Origin: Arthrinium phaeospermum
Lineage: Eukaryota; Ascomycota; Sordariomycetes; Amphisphaeriales; Apiosporaceae
Assembly (NCBI GenBank): GCA_006503535.1
Contig: QYRS01000003.1
Location: forward strand, 4,650,001-4,714,000
Reading direction: 5' to 3'
Length of the DNA: 64,000 nt
Part shown: piece after piece, positions 1 to 9,793 of the stretch
How positions within the stretch are numbered: position 1 is the stretch's first letter
How the letters are laid out: each line of letters opens with the position of its first letter
Made by a program: the position numbers and the translations under genes
The notes under the pieces: model-generated
What the model was told of the DNA's origin: nothing
Databases searched by the model: none
The model's input: only the letters and a program-made list of their open reading frames with translations

Positions 1-3000
1 CCGCCTGCGCCGCCAGCTCGACGGGGAGCCAGCTGAGCGGCGCGTCCCCGAGGTCCGGCAGGCAGCCCGTGAAGCTCGCAGTCGACAGCATGAGGGGATA
101 GGCCTCGCTCCCGTTCCAGATGCCCATGTTATTCGCGAAGAGCTGGCCAACGCGGATGATGGATACCGGAGGCTGAAAGGCCAAACCATCTTGGTGGTTC
201 ATTTCCCCTTGTTTCTCTTCGGTGACGTACTTGTCGTGGGCTGCGGCGCATATGCCCTCGGCCACCCACTTGGACCGCGCATACCCCAGAGGCGCCGCGT
301 CGGTCGGGTCCCGCGAGACCTCCTCCGCGATGCTCCCCGACGGCGACGACGCGTTGTTATTGATGACGGCCGCCGTGGAGCTGACGAGGTAGAAGCGCGA
401 CCGGCACTCCGCGGCGAGCCGGATCAGGTTCCGCGTGGCCGCAAAGTGCTGCCCGAACGAGCCGATGCGCAAGCTGAAGTTGACGGGCCAGGCCGCATGG
501 ATCACGACCGCCGGCTGGTCCCGCACGATGCGCTCGAGGAGCCGCGGGGCCAGCCCCAAGTCGGGGCGGTCCAGCTCGCTCGGCAGGCAGACGATCCGAC
601 CCTCGAGCCAGCGGGTCTCGTCCCAGGCCTCGAGGCGGTCTAGGCCTCGCTTCGAGAGCGACTGGGAGACGCGGTCGTGGGCGGCCGAGGGGCTCGGCGC
701 GCGGACAAGGCAGTAGATCCGGCTGATGCTGTGATCTGTCAAGAGGTAGTGGGCGATGTGGGCGCCGAGTGCGCCGGTCGCGCCCGTCAGAACGACAGTG
801 ATGCCGCCGCCGCCGATGGGTTCCGACCGTCGGCGGAACTGCAGATCGTCAAAGTCGCTATTCTGCTGCACCAAGTCTCGCATCAACGCCAAGTCGGCAT
901 CCGTCACTTTACCGCCGAGCCCATCTTCTCCCGACTGCTTCCGCCGGACTCGCAGCACGTACTCCACCAACTCGTCGATGGTGCCGCAGTCGTAGATGAC
1001 GTTCATCGGCAGCGGCGCCGCCCCGTCCGGCAGCAGGTCGCGCTCGATCGCCTTGCGGACCTGGATGCAGGCAATGGAGTCCACGCCTTGCCCGTACAGA
1101 TCGTGGGAGGGGTCCAGATCCTGGCGGCCTAGTACCTGGGCGAATCTTTCGGCGATGGCCGCCGGGACGTCATCATCATTCGAAACGTACTGAGAAGAAG
1201 TGTTCCCCGCGGATCCTCCTCCTCCTTCGTACGCCTTTTCGATCAGGTCGCCGTACTGTTCTTCGGCTTGCCGGCGCATGATGGTCCCCTTGCTGCTTTT
1301 GGGCAGCGTCCTTTCCACCCCGTCCGTCCCCGACAGGACCACGACCAACATGGACCGGGTGAGACGCGCATGGCCCGGCGAGTCCTGATTCAGCTTCTGT
1401 ATCGCCGGCCACACCGCGTCTACCACCTCGAACTCCGACGATGCCCGACCGTCGCTCGGAAATAAAAGGGCCCCCGGGTAGTCCCTCCCTCCCCCAAAGA
1501 CCAAAACGTCCCGCAAGTGCCGCGCCGACGCGGCCGCGAGGACGGCGCCCTCGAGCGGCGACGGGTCAAACTTCTTGCCGTTGGCCAGCGTGATCTGGGC
1601 GTCGGACCGGCTGTGGTAGCGCCACGCCCCCGGGATGGACGAATGCGGCGCGAACAGGTCGGCCGTCGCGTACGACCCGTCAGCGCGGTTCGTCTTGGCC
1701 CGCAGCGGCCAGCCGGACCGCGCGACCAGCTCCGACAGGCTACCATCGTCTCCACGGGGCTCGAAAGCCAGGATACCACCGTCGTTTTCATTCTTCGAAA
1801 CCACGCCCGCGGCGGGCCGGAGGAACTGCCACTCCTTGTCGGTCGCGTAGTCGCGGTGCGAGGACAGGAGGAAGCCGCACTCGGCGCTGCCCATGCGCGA
1901 GACGAGGTTCACGTCCTGCCCGACCAGCCGATCCCCGACGGCGGCCGGCAGCGCGGCGCCGCCCACGCCGACCAGGTCCATGGACCGCAGCAGCCGGAGC
2001 CCGTCGGCGGACTCGGACAGCATCTGCAGCACGTACGGCACCGAGGTGAAGTAGCCCACTTTCACCTTATCCAACTTGGCCGATGACGAGTTCGAGTTCG
2101 AGTTCTCGTCGGCCACGCAATGCTTCCTCGCGCACTCGACCGCCCTGACGACGTTGGCCCCCGTGACGGGCGCGACGCCCTCGGGGAAACACCAGACCGC
2201 GGCCCCCGCGGCCCAGGCGCGGAAGCAGTCGGCCAGGCCGCCGTGGTAGAGCGGCGTGGTCGAGAAGGTGGCGGGGCGGTTCGCGGTCGGGGCCGGGGCC
2301 AGTCGGGGCAGGATGCCGACGGCGCCCCAGTGGCTCTGGCGGATGGGTTTGGGCAGGCCGGACGAGGTGCCCGAGGTGTGGCGGAGGTAGGCGACGTCCA
2401 GGTTCTTTCGACGGTCCGTCGAGGCCGACGGGGTCGACGGGTGGTAGGAGTAGTCATTATTGTCAGAAGAGAAGATGGGCGATCTGTCATAAGAGGGGAT
2501 GTCTAGTATGCTGAGTATTCCTCTCAGGCCTTCTACCTTGTCGTGGTACATCCGATCCACGAATATGGTGTCCGCGCCCGACGTCGAGCACAAGTGTACG
2601 ACTGCCTTTTCTTCCAATTGGGGCCTGTATTCTCAGGGTTAGACGAGTGGCCCATGTATCTTTTTCCATATCATACTCATGACTTACGCCAAAAGAAAGA
2701 CGGTATAGCCCAGTCGCATAAGTCCCAGCCAAGTGAAGATGAAATCCAGGCTGCTCGCGCACATCAGTCCGATGGTGCCTTTCGCGTCAGGGGTATCCCG
2801 CCGCTGCCCCAAGCGATTGCTTAACACTGTAGCCGCACGGCATGAGAGCTGTTTCAGTTCCCCAAACGTCACTTGCGGCGGATGCTCATCGCTGAAGTCG
2901 GCAAACCCGAGGGCGGGCCCATTCGGGATATCTCGTCCTTGATCGTCTATTAACTCGAGGACGGTGGAGAACTCGGTGGGTTGCTGGGTCGGTTGGTCGC

Positions 3001-3061
3001 TCTTCCACAGAGCCGCTTCGCCGAGGGTGCAGGTGAAGTAGTTCATGTCCTGCGACTCCAT
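1..3061 (-). CDS. NRPS-like A-T-R enzyme (adenylation, carrier, thioester reductase), 3' end cut by window edge
   Basis: Exon 1 is 3061-2688 and exon 2 runs from 2624 off the left edge; the 63-bp intron 2687-2625 starts GTAAGT and ends CAG. I read exon 2 through without a stop, giving about 999 residues. The adenylation domain (about 1-560) has core motif HTSGTSSGLPKPI, SRMGSAECG, a YATADLF version of A7 and the A10 lysine in LPKSSKG. The carrier domain has GQGVDSI with the pantetheine serine near residue 641. The reductase domain has the NADPH loop TGATGALG near 737 and a YARSK (YxxxK) pair near 905/909; the frame leaves the window just after SWLPVEL, so probably fewer than about 100 residues are missing. 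No condensation or thioesterase domain is visible. It should activate a carboxylic acid, load it on the carrier and release it reductively as an aldehyde. In cyanobacterial mycosporine clusters the NRPS-like partner (MysE) ends in a thioesterase; here a reductase takes that place. The divergent AKR next door could finish the reduction to an alcohol. Substrate is inferred. Confidence 0.85.
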
Positions 3062-3594
3062 GGCTTATTATTCACAAGTAGAACCAGCGCGATCTCAATC
3101 TGAAAGTCAAAAACACTGTATTTAGATACTAAAGGTCTAAGCCCACCAGGGTTGCTTGGTGTCGCTTGAAGACTGGCAATGGTGGTGTCGGGGGCATTCC
3201 CCCACATGCCGACTGCATCATGGCCGGCCGGAGCCGCGCATACCAGAGAAGCCACATCGAAATTTGATTTCAAGCCGTCATATACCACCCAAGAGAGGAA
3301 CTCGAGAATGAACTAGGAGCAGCGAGGTGTGCTTCGGGCCATTATGAATGCTAGGCATGGTTATGACGTAATCGACTTGCAGGCGGTGCCTCACGCCAAC
3401 TCCACCAAGACCTGCACATGCCAGCAAGCGTCAAGCCTACTTGTACAGGCGAGGAAACAGAGAGAGACAGGGCCACAGGCACTTGGCACATCTCCACCAA
3501 ATCATTGGACGAGCTGAAACCGTGCCTGAGCATACTCGACCCCTCCCCGATCAACTTTAAACAACAACACCATCACCAAAACAAAACCCCAAGA
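3062..3594. promoter_or_regulatory. Divergent promoter region between NRPS-like gene and AKR
   Basis: This 533-bp gap separates two start codons facing away from each other, so it must hold both promoters and supports shared control of the NRPS-like gene and the aldo-keto reductase. The AKR start is preceded by a CA-rich leader typical of fungal 5' UTRs. I see no convincing coding frame. Confidence 0.5.
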
Positions 3595-4513
3595 ATGACG
3601 AAAAGGGCCATCACCGACACCATCCGCCTGGCGAGCGCCCGGCCGATCCCGCAGCTGGGGTTCGGCGTGTACAAGTCGCCGCCGGAGCTGTGCATCCAGT
3701 CGGTGCTGACGGCGCTGCGGTACGGCTACCGCCACGTCGACACGGCGCAGTACTACGCCAACGAGGCCGAGGTGGGCCAGGCCCTGCAGCTGACGGAGCT
3801 CGTCGACCGGGCCGACGTCTTCCTGACCACCAAGATCCTCACCCCCGAGGGGTCGGCCGAGGAGAACTACCGGAAGTGCGTCGAGAGCGTGCGGAAGCTG
3901 GACGCCTCCGGGGAGGATGGGTATGTGGACTTGTTCCTGATTCACAGCCCCAACTGCGGCGGCGCCGAGAAGCGCAAGATGCTCTGGCAGGCGCTCGAGC
4001 GGCTGCACAGGGAGGGCAAGGCAAAGAGCATCGGCGTCAGCAACTTTGGCATCCAGCACATCGAGGAGCTCAAGGCGTTTGCCGAGGTCTGGCCGCCGCA
4101 CGTCAACCAGATCGAGGTAAGCAGGTTACTTCACCAGTCCCAGTCTCCGTCTCAATAATACTGACTGATTCCCCTCCAAGCTCCACCCGTGGTCGCAGCA
4201 GACGGAAATCGTCGAGTACTGCGAAAAGCAGGGCATCGCCATCGAGGCCTACTGCCCGCTCGTCCGCAACACCAAGGCCGAGGACCCGACCCTGGCCAAA
4301 GTGGCCGGGAAGCACGGGGTGACGCCGAATCAGGTGCTGGTGCGGTACTGCCTGGAGCGGGGCTGGATCCCGCTGCCCAAGAGCGACAACACGGAGCGCA
4401 TCGCCATGAACGCGGATGTGTATGAATTTGCATTGGATCAGGAGGACATGGCGGCGCTGAACGGGCTGGACCAGGGGGCGGCGGGGGCGATTGTGCAGGC
4501 GGTGTCGAATTAG
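3595..4513 (+). CDS. Aldo-keto reductase
   Basis: Two exons, 3595-4116 and 4181-4513, separated by a 64-bp intron (GTAAGC...AAG with CTGAC branch site), give 284 residues, a usual AKR length. The catalytic tetrad is visible: Asp49 and Tyr54 in VDTAQYY, Lys80 in LTTKIL, His117 in LIHSPN. Downstream are SIGVSNFG, the spliced NQIELHPW and the NADPH-binding LPKSDN segment. The start at 3595 sits in an adenine-rich context (AAGAATG) and directly precedes the conserved (beta/alpha)8 barrel start. The family reduces aldehydes and ketones with NADPH. Lying head-to-head with a reductase-terminated NRPS-like enzyme and tail-to-tail with the ATP-grasp gene, it probably converts the released aldehyde to a primary alcohol; that role is inference, the fold assignment is not. 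Confidence 0.9.
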
Positions 4514-4700
4514 AACGTAGTAGCGACGGCACTTGAGATCTTATGAAATCAATGGTCAAGATCTATATGAATTGATCGAGTAATTGTGTTGATCACCATG
4601 TACATTAGGTATTTAATCTGCTATTTGGCTCAATTGACTACGTGCCGAGTCTTTATCTAACACTTGACAACATATCCCCCCTGCCACACGTTCACGATGT

Positions 4701-6338
4701 CTAGCAGCCAAACATCTTGGTGGTGCTGACATTGACCCGGCTCCACCGCTGGCCCCGCCACCAGGCATCCAGGATGCTCAGCGGCCAGTACGCGTGGTAG
4801 AGCGCGACCGCCGGCAACGGGTCCCAAGCCTCCCACGTGCCTTCTTTCCAGGTCAGCACGTGGCTGAAGAAGGCGAGAAGACCGACGAGGAACGCCTGGA
4901 GCGTGAGGCGGCCGGTCGCCAGCCGGTAGGCCGGATGCACGACCAGCGACACCAGGTCGTGCCCGATCCAGTACCGCGACTCCGCGTCCGCCGGCGGCAC
5001 GACCAGTTCCAATTCACTTTCGCCGTTAGTATTGCCGTTGACGCTCTTGGACGGCCCGACGGCGGACAGGTAGGCGCGGACCATGTCCCGCATCTCGGGC
5101 CCCGGCCGCGCGAACAAGACGACGGCGGTGTGGGCGCGGGGATTGCACTCGATCGCGTACATGCCGCGCCGGAACCCGTCCTCCGCGACCCCGTCGTCCT
5201 CGACCATGAAATCAAAACTCAAATGCCCCGTCATCTCTTCCGGAGTATCCGACCGCGCCACGAACTCGCGCGTGAACCGCAGCATGGCTTGGAATAACGC
5301 CGAGTCGGCCGGCAGGGGCCGGTAGTGCATCAGCAGCTCGGCGCTGGGGCAGGCGGCGAAGCAGCGCACCTGGCCCCGGACCACGAGGGCGTGGGTGCAG
5401 TACTCGGCGCCGCCCGGGACGAACTGCTGCACGATCCAGGGGTTGGCGGCGGACACGGGGAGGAGGGCGAGGTGTGTCTCGGTTTCTTGGGGCGTGGCGA
5501 GCGGGAGGAGGGTCATGTTGCCGCGGTTGGCGTCGTCGACGCCGATGGGCTTGAGGATGAACTTCTTCTGCTTCTTCTGCTGCTTGCCGTCGCTGGTTTC
5601 CTGGTCGGCCACCGAAGAATCGTCGAGGATGCGCAGGATCTCCCGCTGCGACGTCACGGTGTGCGTCTCGGGGCAGGGCAGCCCTAGCCGCGCCGTCTCC
5701 CGCATGAACGCGTCCTTCTCGTGCAGCCGCATCGTGTTCGCGAGGTCGAACTGGATGCACCTGCACCCGGTGCGCCGCTCGATGGCCTCTTTCGCTACGG
5801 CGTCCTCGGCCGCGCTCGCCACGCCCGAGCACGAGACCCAGAGGTCCACGCCGTCCGTCCGGACGATGTCGACGAGCCGCTCGACGTACGCGTCGGCGGC
5901 GGCGCCCGCCTTCTTGGAGCTGCTGCTGCCACTAACGGAATGGTGGTCGGGCTTGGGCATGCGGTAGAAGGCCGACAGGCTCCGCGACGAGCGGCCCGAG
6001 CACGGGATGCCGGGGGACTCGAAGTCGGCGCCGATGACGCGGTGGCCGGACAGGTGGAAGGCGCGCGCCAGCGTCAGGCCCTTGGCCATGCCGACGCCCG
6101 TCACCAAGACGGTGCGCCGGTCTCGCGCATCTTCTTCTTCTTCCTCGTGGCGGCGCTGGTCGGGAGAGCCCGGTGGGCCGGCGGCGACGACGACGTATTG
6201 GGCAATGCGGCCGAGGCACAGGGCGAGGAGCGACAGCGGCAAGAGTAGGATGCTGAGAATAGCGAGACTGAAAGTCCGCAAGGTGTCCGACATGGGATAG
6301 CCCGCCATGATGACTGCGAGGTCTGAAGCTATTCCCAA
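4701..6338 (-). CDS. ATP-grasp ligase, membrane anchored, mycosporine (MysC-like) type
   Basis: A single uninterrupted frame of 545 residues. A hydrophobic segment (about 23-45) near the N terminus looks like a membrane anchor. It is followed by an acidic linker, a Rossmann-like pre-grasp segment (TVLVTGVGMAKG, 77-88), the ATP-binding lysine region (FILKPIGVDD, 260-269) and the metal/phosphate end of the grasp fold (IECNPRAHT, 397-405). A second hydrophobic stretch (about 479-496) lies near the C terminus. ATP-grasp enzymes form amide or C-N bonds through acyl- or enol-phosphates; in mycosporine biosynthesis the family member joins an amino acid to 4-deoxygadusol. With a DDGS-type cyclase and O-methyltransferase alongside, this is the expected ligase. 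Starts at residues 11 or 16 (6308, 6293) are possible and keep the anchor. It ends 187 bp from the convergent AKR. Confidence 0.8.
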   Translation of the reverse strand: MGIASDLAVIMAGYPMSDTLRTFSLAILSILLLPLSLLALCLGRIAQYVVVAAGPPGSPDQRRHEEEEEDARDRRTVLVTGVGMAKGLTLARAFHLSGHRVIGADFESPGIPCSGRSSRSLSAFYRMPKPDHHSVSGSSSSKKAGAAADAYVERLVDIVRTDGVDLWVSCSGVASAAEDAVAKEAIERRTGCRCIQFDLANTMRLHEKDAFMRETARLGLPCPETHTVTSQREILRILDDSSVADQETSDGKQQKKQKKFILKPIGVDDANRGNMTLLPLATPQETETHLALLPVSAANPWIVQQFVPGGAEYCTHALVVRGQVRCFAACPSAELLMHYRPLPADSALFQAMLRFTREFVARSDTPEEMTGHLSFDFMVEDDGVAEDGFRRGMYAIECNPRAHTAVVLFARPGPEMRDMVRAYLSAVGPSKSVNGNTNGESELELVVPPADAESRYWIGHDLVSLVVHPAYRLATGRLTLQAFLVGLLAFFSHVLTWKEGTWEAWDPLPAVALYHAYWPLSILDAWWRGQRWSRVNVSTTKMFGC

Positions 6339-7307
6339 CGTCGTGGTTGCGATGAGACTCGTGGTACAGGAGCGAGTAAGTGTGCGACCGAACGGAACCT
6401 GTAATCAACGAATTATCAACTAGGTTGCTTTAGATCCCGATCTATCGCTTATTTCTCCTACACAGTGCACACGGCCGAGTGAGCACGACATCCAAGAACT
6501 GAGCGGGTCCTCTTGTCGGGTGGGTGGGACGGCCTACTAAACGAGCCTCCACGGGTTCGCGGCTGAGAACGGGTAGCGATCTGGGCCTAGCTGGGTAGTA
6601 TGGGCCGCTAGAAAGGCCATCGATCGCGGATGGTGTGCAGTAGTTTAGGATACTGTAGGCCCTAAGTAGGAGGCCCGGTCCAGAGCCGCTTGGCGTCGAC
6701 TACTGGCGTGATCTACCGACCAGCACCAGTGGTAGTCCCGCTGGATCTGAGTTGATGAATCATGGGAAATCTGTCGGCTGTCCACCACCTCAACATTCCC
6801 ATTCCTCAGGAACGCCTGGTGTTTCTTTTTCTTCGAAGCGAGCATGCACTTCTGGCTTGGCGGGTCGGAGTATGGAGTACGTCATGACTTTGACCACCGC
6901 GCATGCATGCCAACCAGCCGACATGGGGGGCGCGCATACGTCGGAGTGAAACATCCGGGACGTCACGTACATACGCGGGGAACCGCAACGCAATACTGAC
7001 CCAATGCAGGAAGAACGACATTTCACGATGATTTTTGGGGCATGTTACTTGGCCCAACATAGTTGGTCAGATTGTGTTGTAGAGGTAGTAAGGGTTGGGA
7101 AGACAACGCTATTTTATTTAACTCTTTTTGAAAATTCTAAGACCAGCGCACCATGGCGACAGCTGAGTCTCTACACATTATGATAATAATCCCCTTGATA
7201 CTCCGGAAAATTCAATGTCCTGTCAGGACCCCATTTAGACCCCTTCGTGATAATCGCTATGCTACTTTCGTGAACTGTGTCTTCAAAATGCAAGTCCGAT
7301 GGGCTAT
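6339..7307. other. Intergenic, ATP-grasp promoter and DDGS 3' flank
   Basis: No frame here has coding character; the short ORFs overlap on both strands and have no recognisable motif. It must contain the promoter of the ATP-grasp gene and the terminator of the DDGS gene. A TTTTATTTAA stretch near 7110-7122 lies beyond the DDGS stop and could belong to its 3' flank. Confidence 0.4.
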
Positions 7308-8810
7308 CTATGCCTGGACCTTGATGCCGTTAGAGCCGCCGTTCAGCAAGCCATTGGCAGCCGTCTTGGCCTTCTCGAGGAGGGACTCGTTGCCGTTCGC
7401 GTGACCGTTGGCATGGCCGTTGGTGTGGCCATTGGTGCCGTTACCGTTCACGCTCTGTGACTCGGAAATGACGCCGGCCTGCTTGGCGGCCGCCTCGACG
7501 CCGAGCTCCTCGGTCGCGTTGTCGGTGTAGCCCGTGTCGCTCTGGTCGACGTAGGCCTCGAGCCCGGCGCCCTCGCGGGGGTAGGTCTTGCAGGCCGCCT
7601 TGTGCAGGCGCAGCGTCTCTTGGAGCTCCTCGACGGAGACGTCGTTGAGAAACGAGCAGCTACCCAGGGGGTTGGGCACGGCGAGGCGGAGCAGGCCGTC
7701 GCGGGTCTTGAGGATGGCGGCAGTGCCCTTGTCGACGACGTCGTCGTCGAACAGGGGGTGGTCGATGGACAGGCCGGCGCGGGAGAAGAGGGTGAGCAGG
7801 CGCGTGTGTTCGGCGTCGGAGAGCAGACCGCGCTTCTTGGCGAGGGTGGCGGTGAAGGCCATGTCGATGGAGATGGCGTGGCCGTGGCGGAGAGGGGTCT
7901 CGGGGATGAGCTCGTGCAGGGGCGACCAGGTGTGGCCGTAGGCGATGACGCGGTCGAGACCGATCTCGTGCAGGTTGGGCGACTCGAGCTTGAGCATCTC
8001 GTAGATGGCCTCGCGGTTGTTGATGTCGGCGGCCGTTGTGAGCTCGCGGGTGGCGCCGTCGCCGCGGCCGAACTTGTGCTCGATGAGCTGCTCGCAGAAC
8101 TTGTCGAGCAGGTCGAAGACCTGGAGATGGGAGCACGACGAGATCTTGATCAGCTCGGCGAACCCGTTGCGCACCTGGGCAATGGGCAGGGTCCGCAGGA
8201 AGGTGAAATCGAGGAAGGTGTGCATGGGGGCGTGGTAGGCGCCGAGGCGGTTCTTGTAGTTGCCGTAGTTGACGGCCACCTTGATGGAGACGCTGGCGTC
8301 GATGAGGCCGATGACGGTGGTGGGCACCCGGATGAAGTTGGTGTTTCGCCGGTAGGAGGCGCAAGCGAAGCTGGATTGCATGTCAGTAAGGTGCCATGTT
8401 TCTTGTAGTTCCTTTATTAAGTTGTAGACTCACCCAGCAACGTCAGTAACGAGACCGCCGCCAACAACCAGCACGGGCTCCTTGCGGATGATGCCGAACT
8501 CGGTCATGGAGTCGCAGATGCTCAGGTACGTGTCGATAGTCTTGGCCTTCTCGCCGATGGACGTCTTGTGCACCTTGAGGGTGAGGCCGTAGTGCTCAAA
8601 GTACTTCTCCATCTTCTTGCCGTACATGCTGAAGACGTTCTTGTCCGTCACGGCCAGCACGCGGCCCCATTTCTTGTAGCAGTCGGCCAAACCCGTGTTG
8701 TTGATGTCGAAGACGCCATCCACAAAGGTGAAGTCGTACTCGATCTTCTCGTAGCCCTCGACGTGGAAGCCCGCCTTGGTCTCCGAGACGTTGGCCTTAA
8801 GATCAGACAT
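7308..8810 (-). CDS. Sugar-phosphate cyclase, desmethyl-4-deoxygadusol synthase (DDGS) type
   Basis: Exons 8810-8434 and 8370-7308 around a 63-bp intron (GTGAGT...CAG) encode 479 residues. The protein has the dehydroquinate-synthase fold signature: NAD loop VVGGGLVTDVAG (115-126), RVPTTVIGLIDASVSIK, and the metal ligands expected from the family, Glu198 in GFAELIK, His272 in AYGHTWSP and His288 in LRHGHAIS. It differs from true dehydroquinate synthases in the last motif (HGHA in place of HGEA) and is a stand-alone protein rather than part of an AROM pentafunctional enzyme. Cyclases of this subgroup turn sedoheptulose 7-phosphate into desmethyl-4-deoxygadusol or 2-epi-5-epi-valiolone. The adjacent O-methyltransferase and ATP-grasp favour the DDGS role. 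The last 55 residues are a Gly/Asn/His-rich low-complexity tail absent from the catalytic core. Confidence 0.88.
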
Positions 8811-9793
8811 GTTGAATGGGATGGGAAAGCAGTGATGGTAGGGGTCAGGAGCGGAGGGTCAGGGAAGAAGATGCTAATACACCTAATGTGTGATTGCTGG
8901 GATCTGAGGAAGGACTGAGAGGAGAAAGGATGATGGGGATGGGACAATGAAAAGCCCATGTTGGATGCCGGCCAGTGGCCTTCAAGTAATGGCGGTTTCC
9001 CATCCCAAAGAGTACCACATCGCCGAGTCAATTCGTCATGATATCCAGTCATTGACACGACGACTCTTTGTCGAGTACTGCAACCGAATGCCATTGGCAT
9101 TAGCCCACGCGCCATTCGCGCCGTCCCAATGGCTGCCTGTCGTACTGAAATGTGTTGAGACATTGCTTATTTGCATGGCGTGGATGGTGTTGCAGCCCCT
9201 GGCGCTAGCATCAACGGGGGCTAGCAGGGGGCTAACCGAAAGGTATGGAGGGGGCCAAGATCCGGATGGGAAAGCTCCAAAATGCCATTCCCAATCAAAT
9301 GGCCATTCCCATAGTCGGACCTTTGACCGGACCAAGCCCCCCGCCCTCTCGCCTATCTGAATTCGGTCGCTAGGCCCTCGCGCTAGCGTAGAGCTGGTCA
9401 TGGCGACGTATAGCAGCTACAGGAAAGCAGGTGGGGGCCCGAAGGCTCGCTTGCGCCCGGCGCCCGAGTCGATGACTTCAAGACACGAGATGGTGACACC
9501 CTCGAATCCTTAGCAGCGAAAAACGCGTCGCAAGTGCAATTTCCCTCGGCTGCAAGCGGGGGGCATCCTGACAGGTATGTAGATCCTGGACCGAAGGGTA
9601 GCTGCCGACTGTTGGCTGGGAGACTAGGTAGTAGGAGCCGTAGTAATGAGCGAGCTTGGGCATGGGAAGTTGACAGGCACGCGAATCTGACTTAGAACAC
9701 CATCGTTAACAGATTCTACATGCAGATAAGTGAAATTCGACTCCATCGCCCTCAATCAGAGTCTCCAAGAAGCTATCAATACATCACACCACA
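8811..9793. promoter_or_regulatory. Divergent DDGS / O-methyltransferase promoter with three GCTAGC palindromes
   Basis: A 983-bp gap between the start codons of the cyclase (minus) and methyltransferase (plus). It contains the palindrome GCTAGC at 9204-9209, 9220-9225 and 9382-9387, the first two only 16 bp apart, plus CCCCT/AGGGG stress-element-like pentamers around 9196-9232. I see no coding frame. Shared control of the first two pathway steps is the obvious inference; no factor is known for these sites. Confidence 0.45.

Noticed and set aside
7602..8408. Long plus-strand ORF (268 codons) opposite the cyclase
   Set aside because: It is the antisense shadow of a GC-rich conserved gene; the minus strand has all cyclase motifs and clean splice sites.
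7308..8810. Cyclase as ordinary 3-dehydroquinate synthase of the shikimate pathway
   Set aside because: Fungi use the fused AROM protein for that step, the metal motif is HGHA not HGEA, and the neighbours are mycosporine-type genes.
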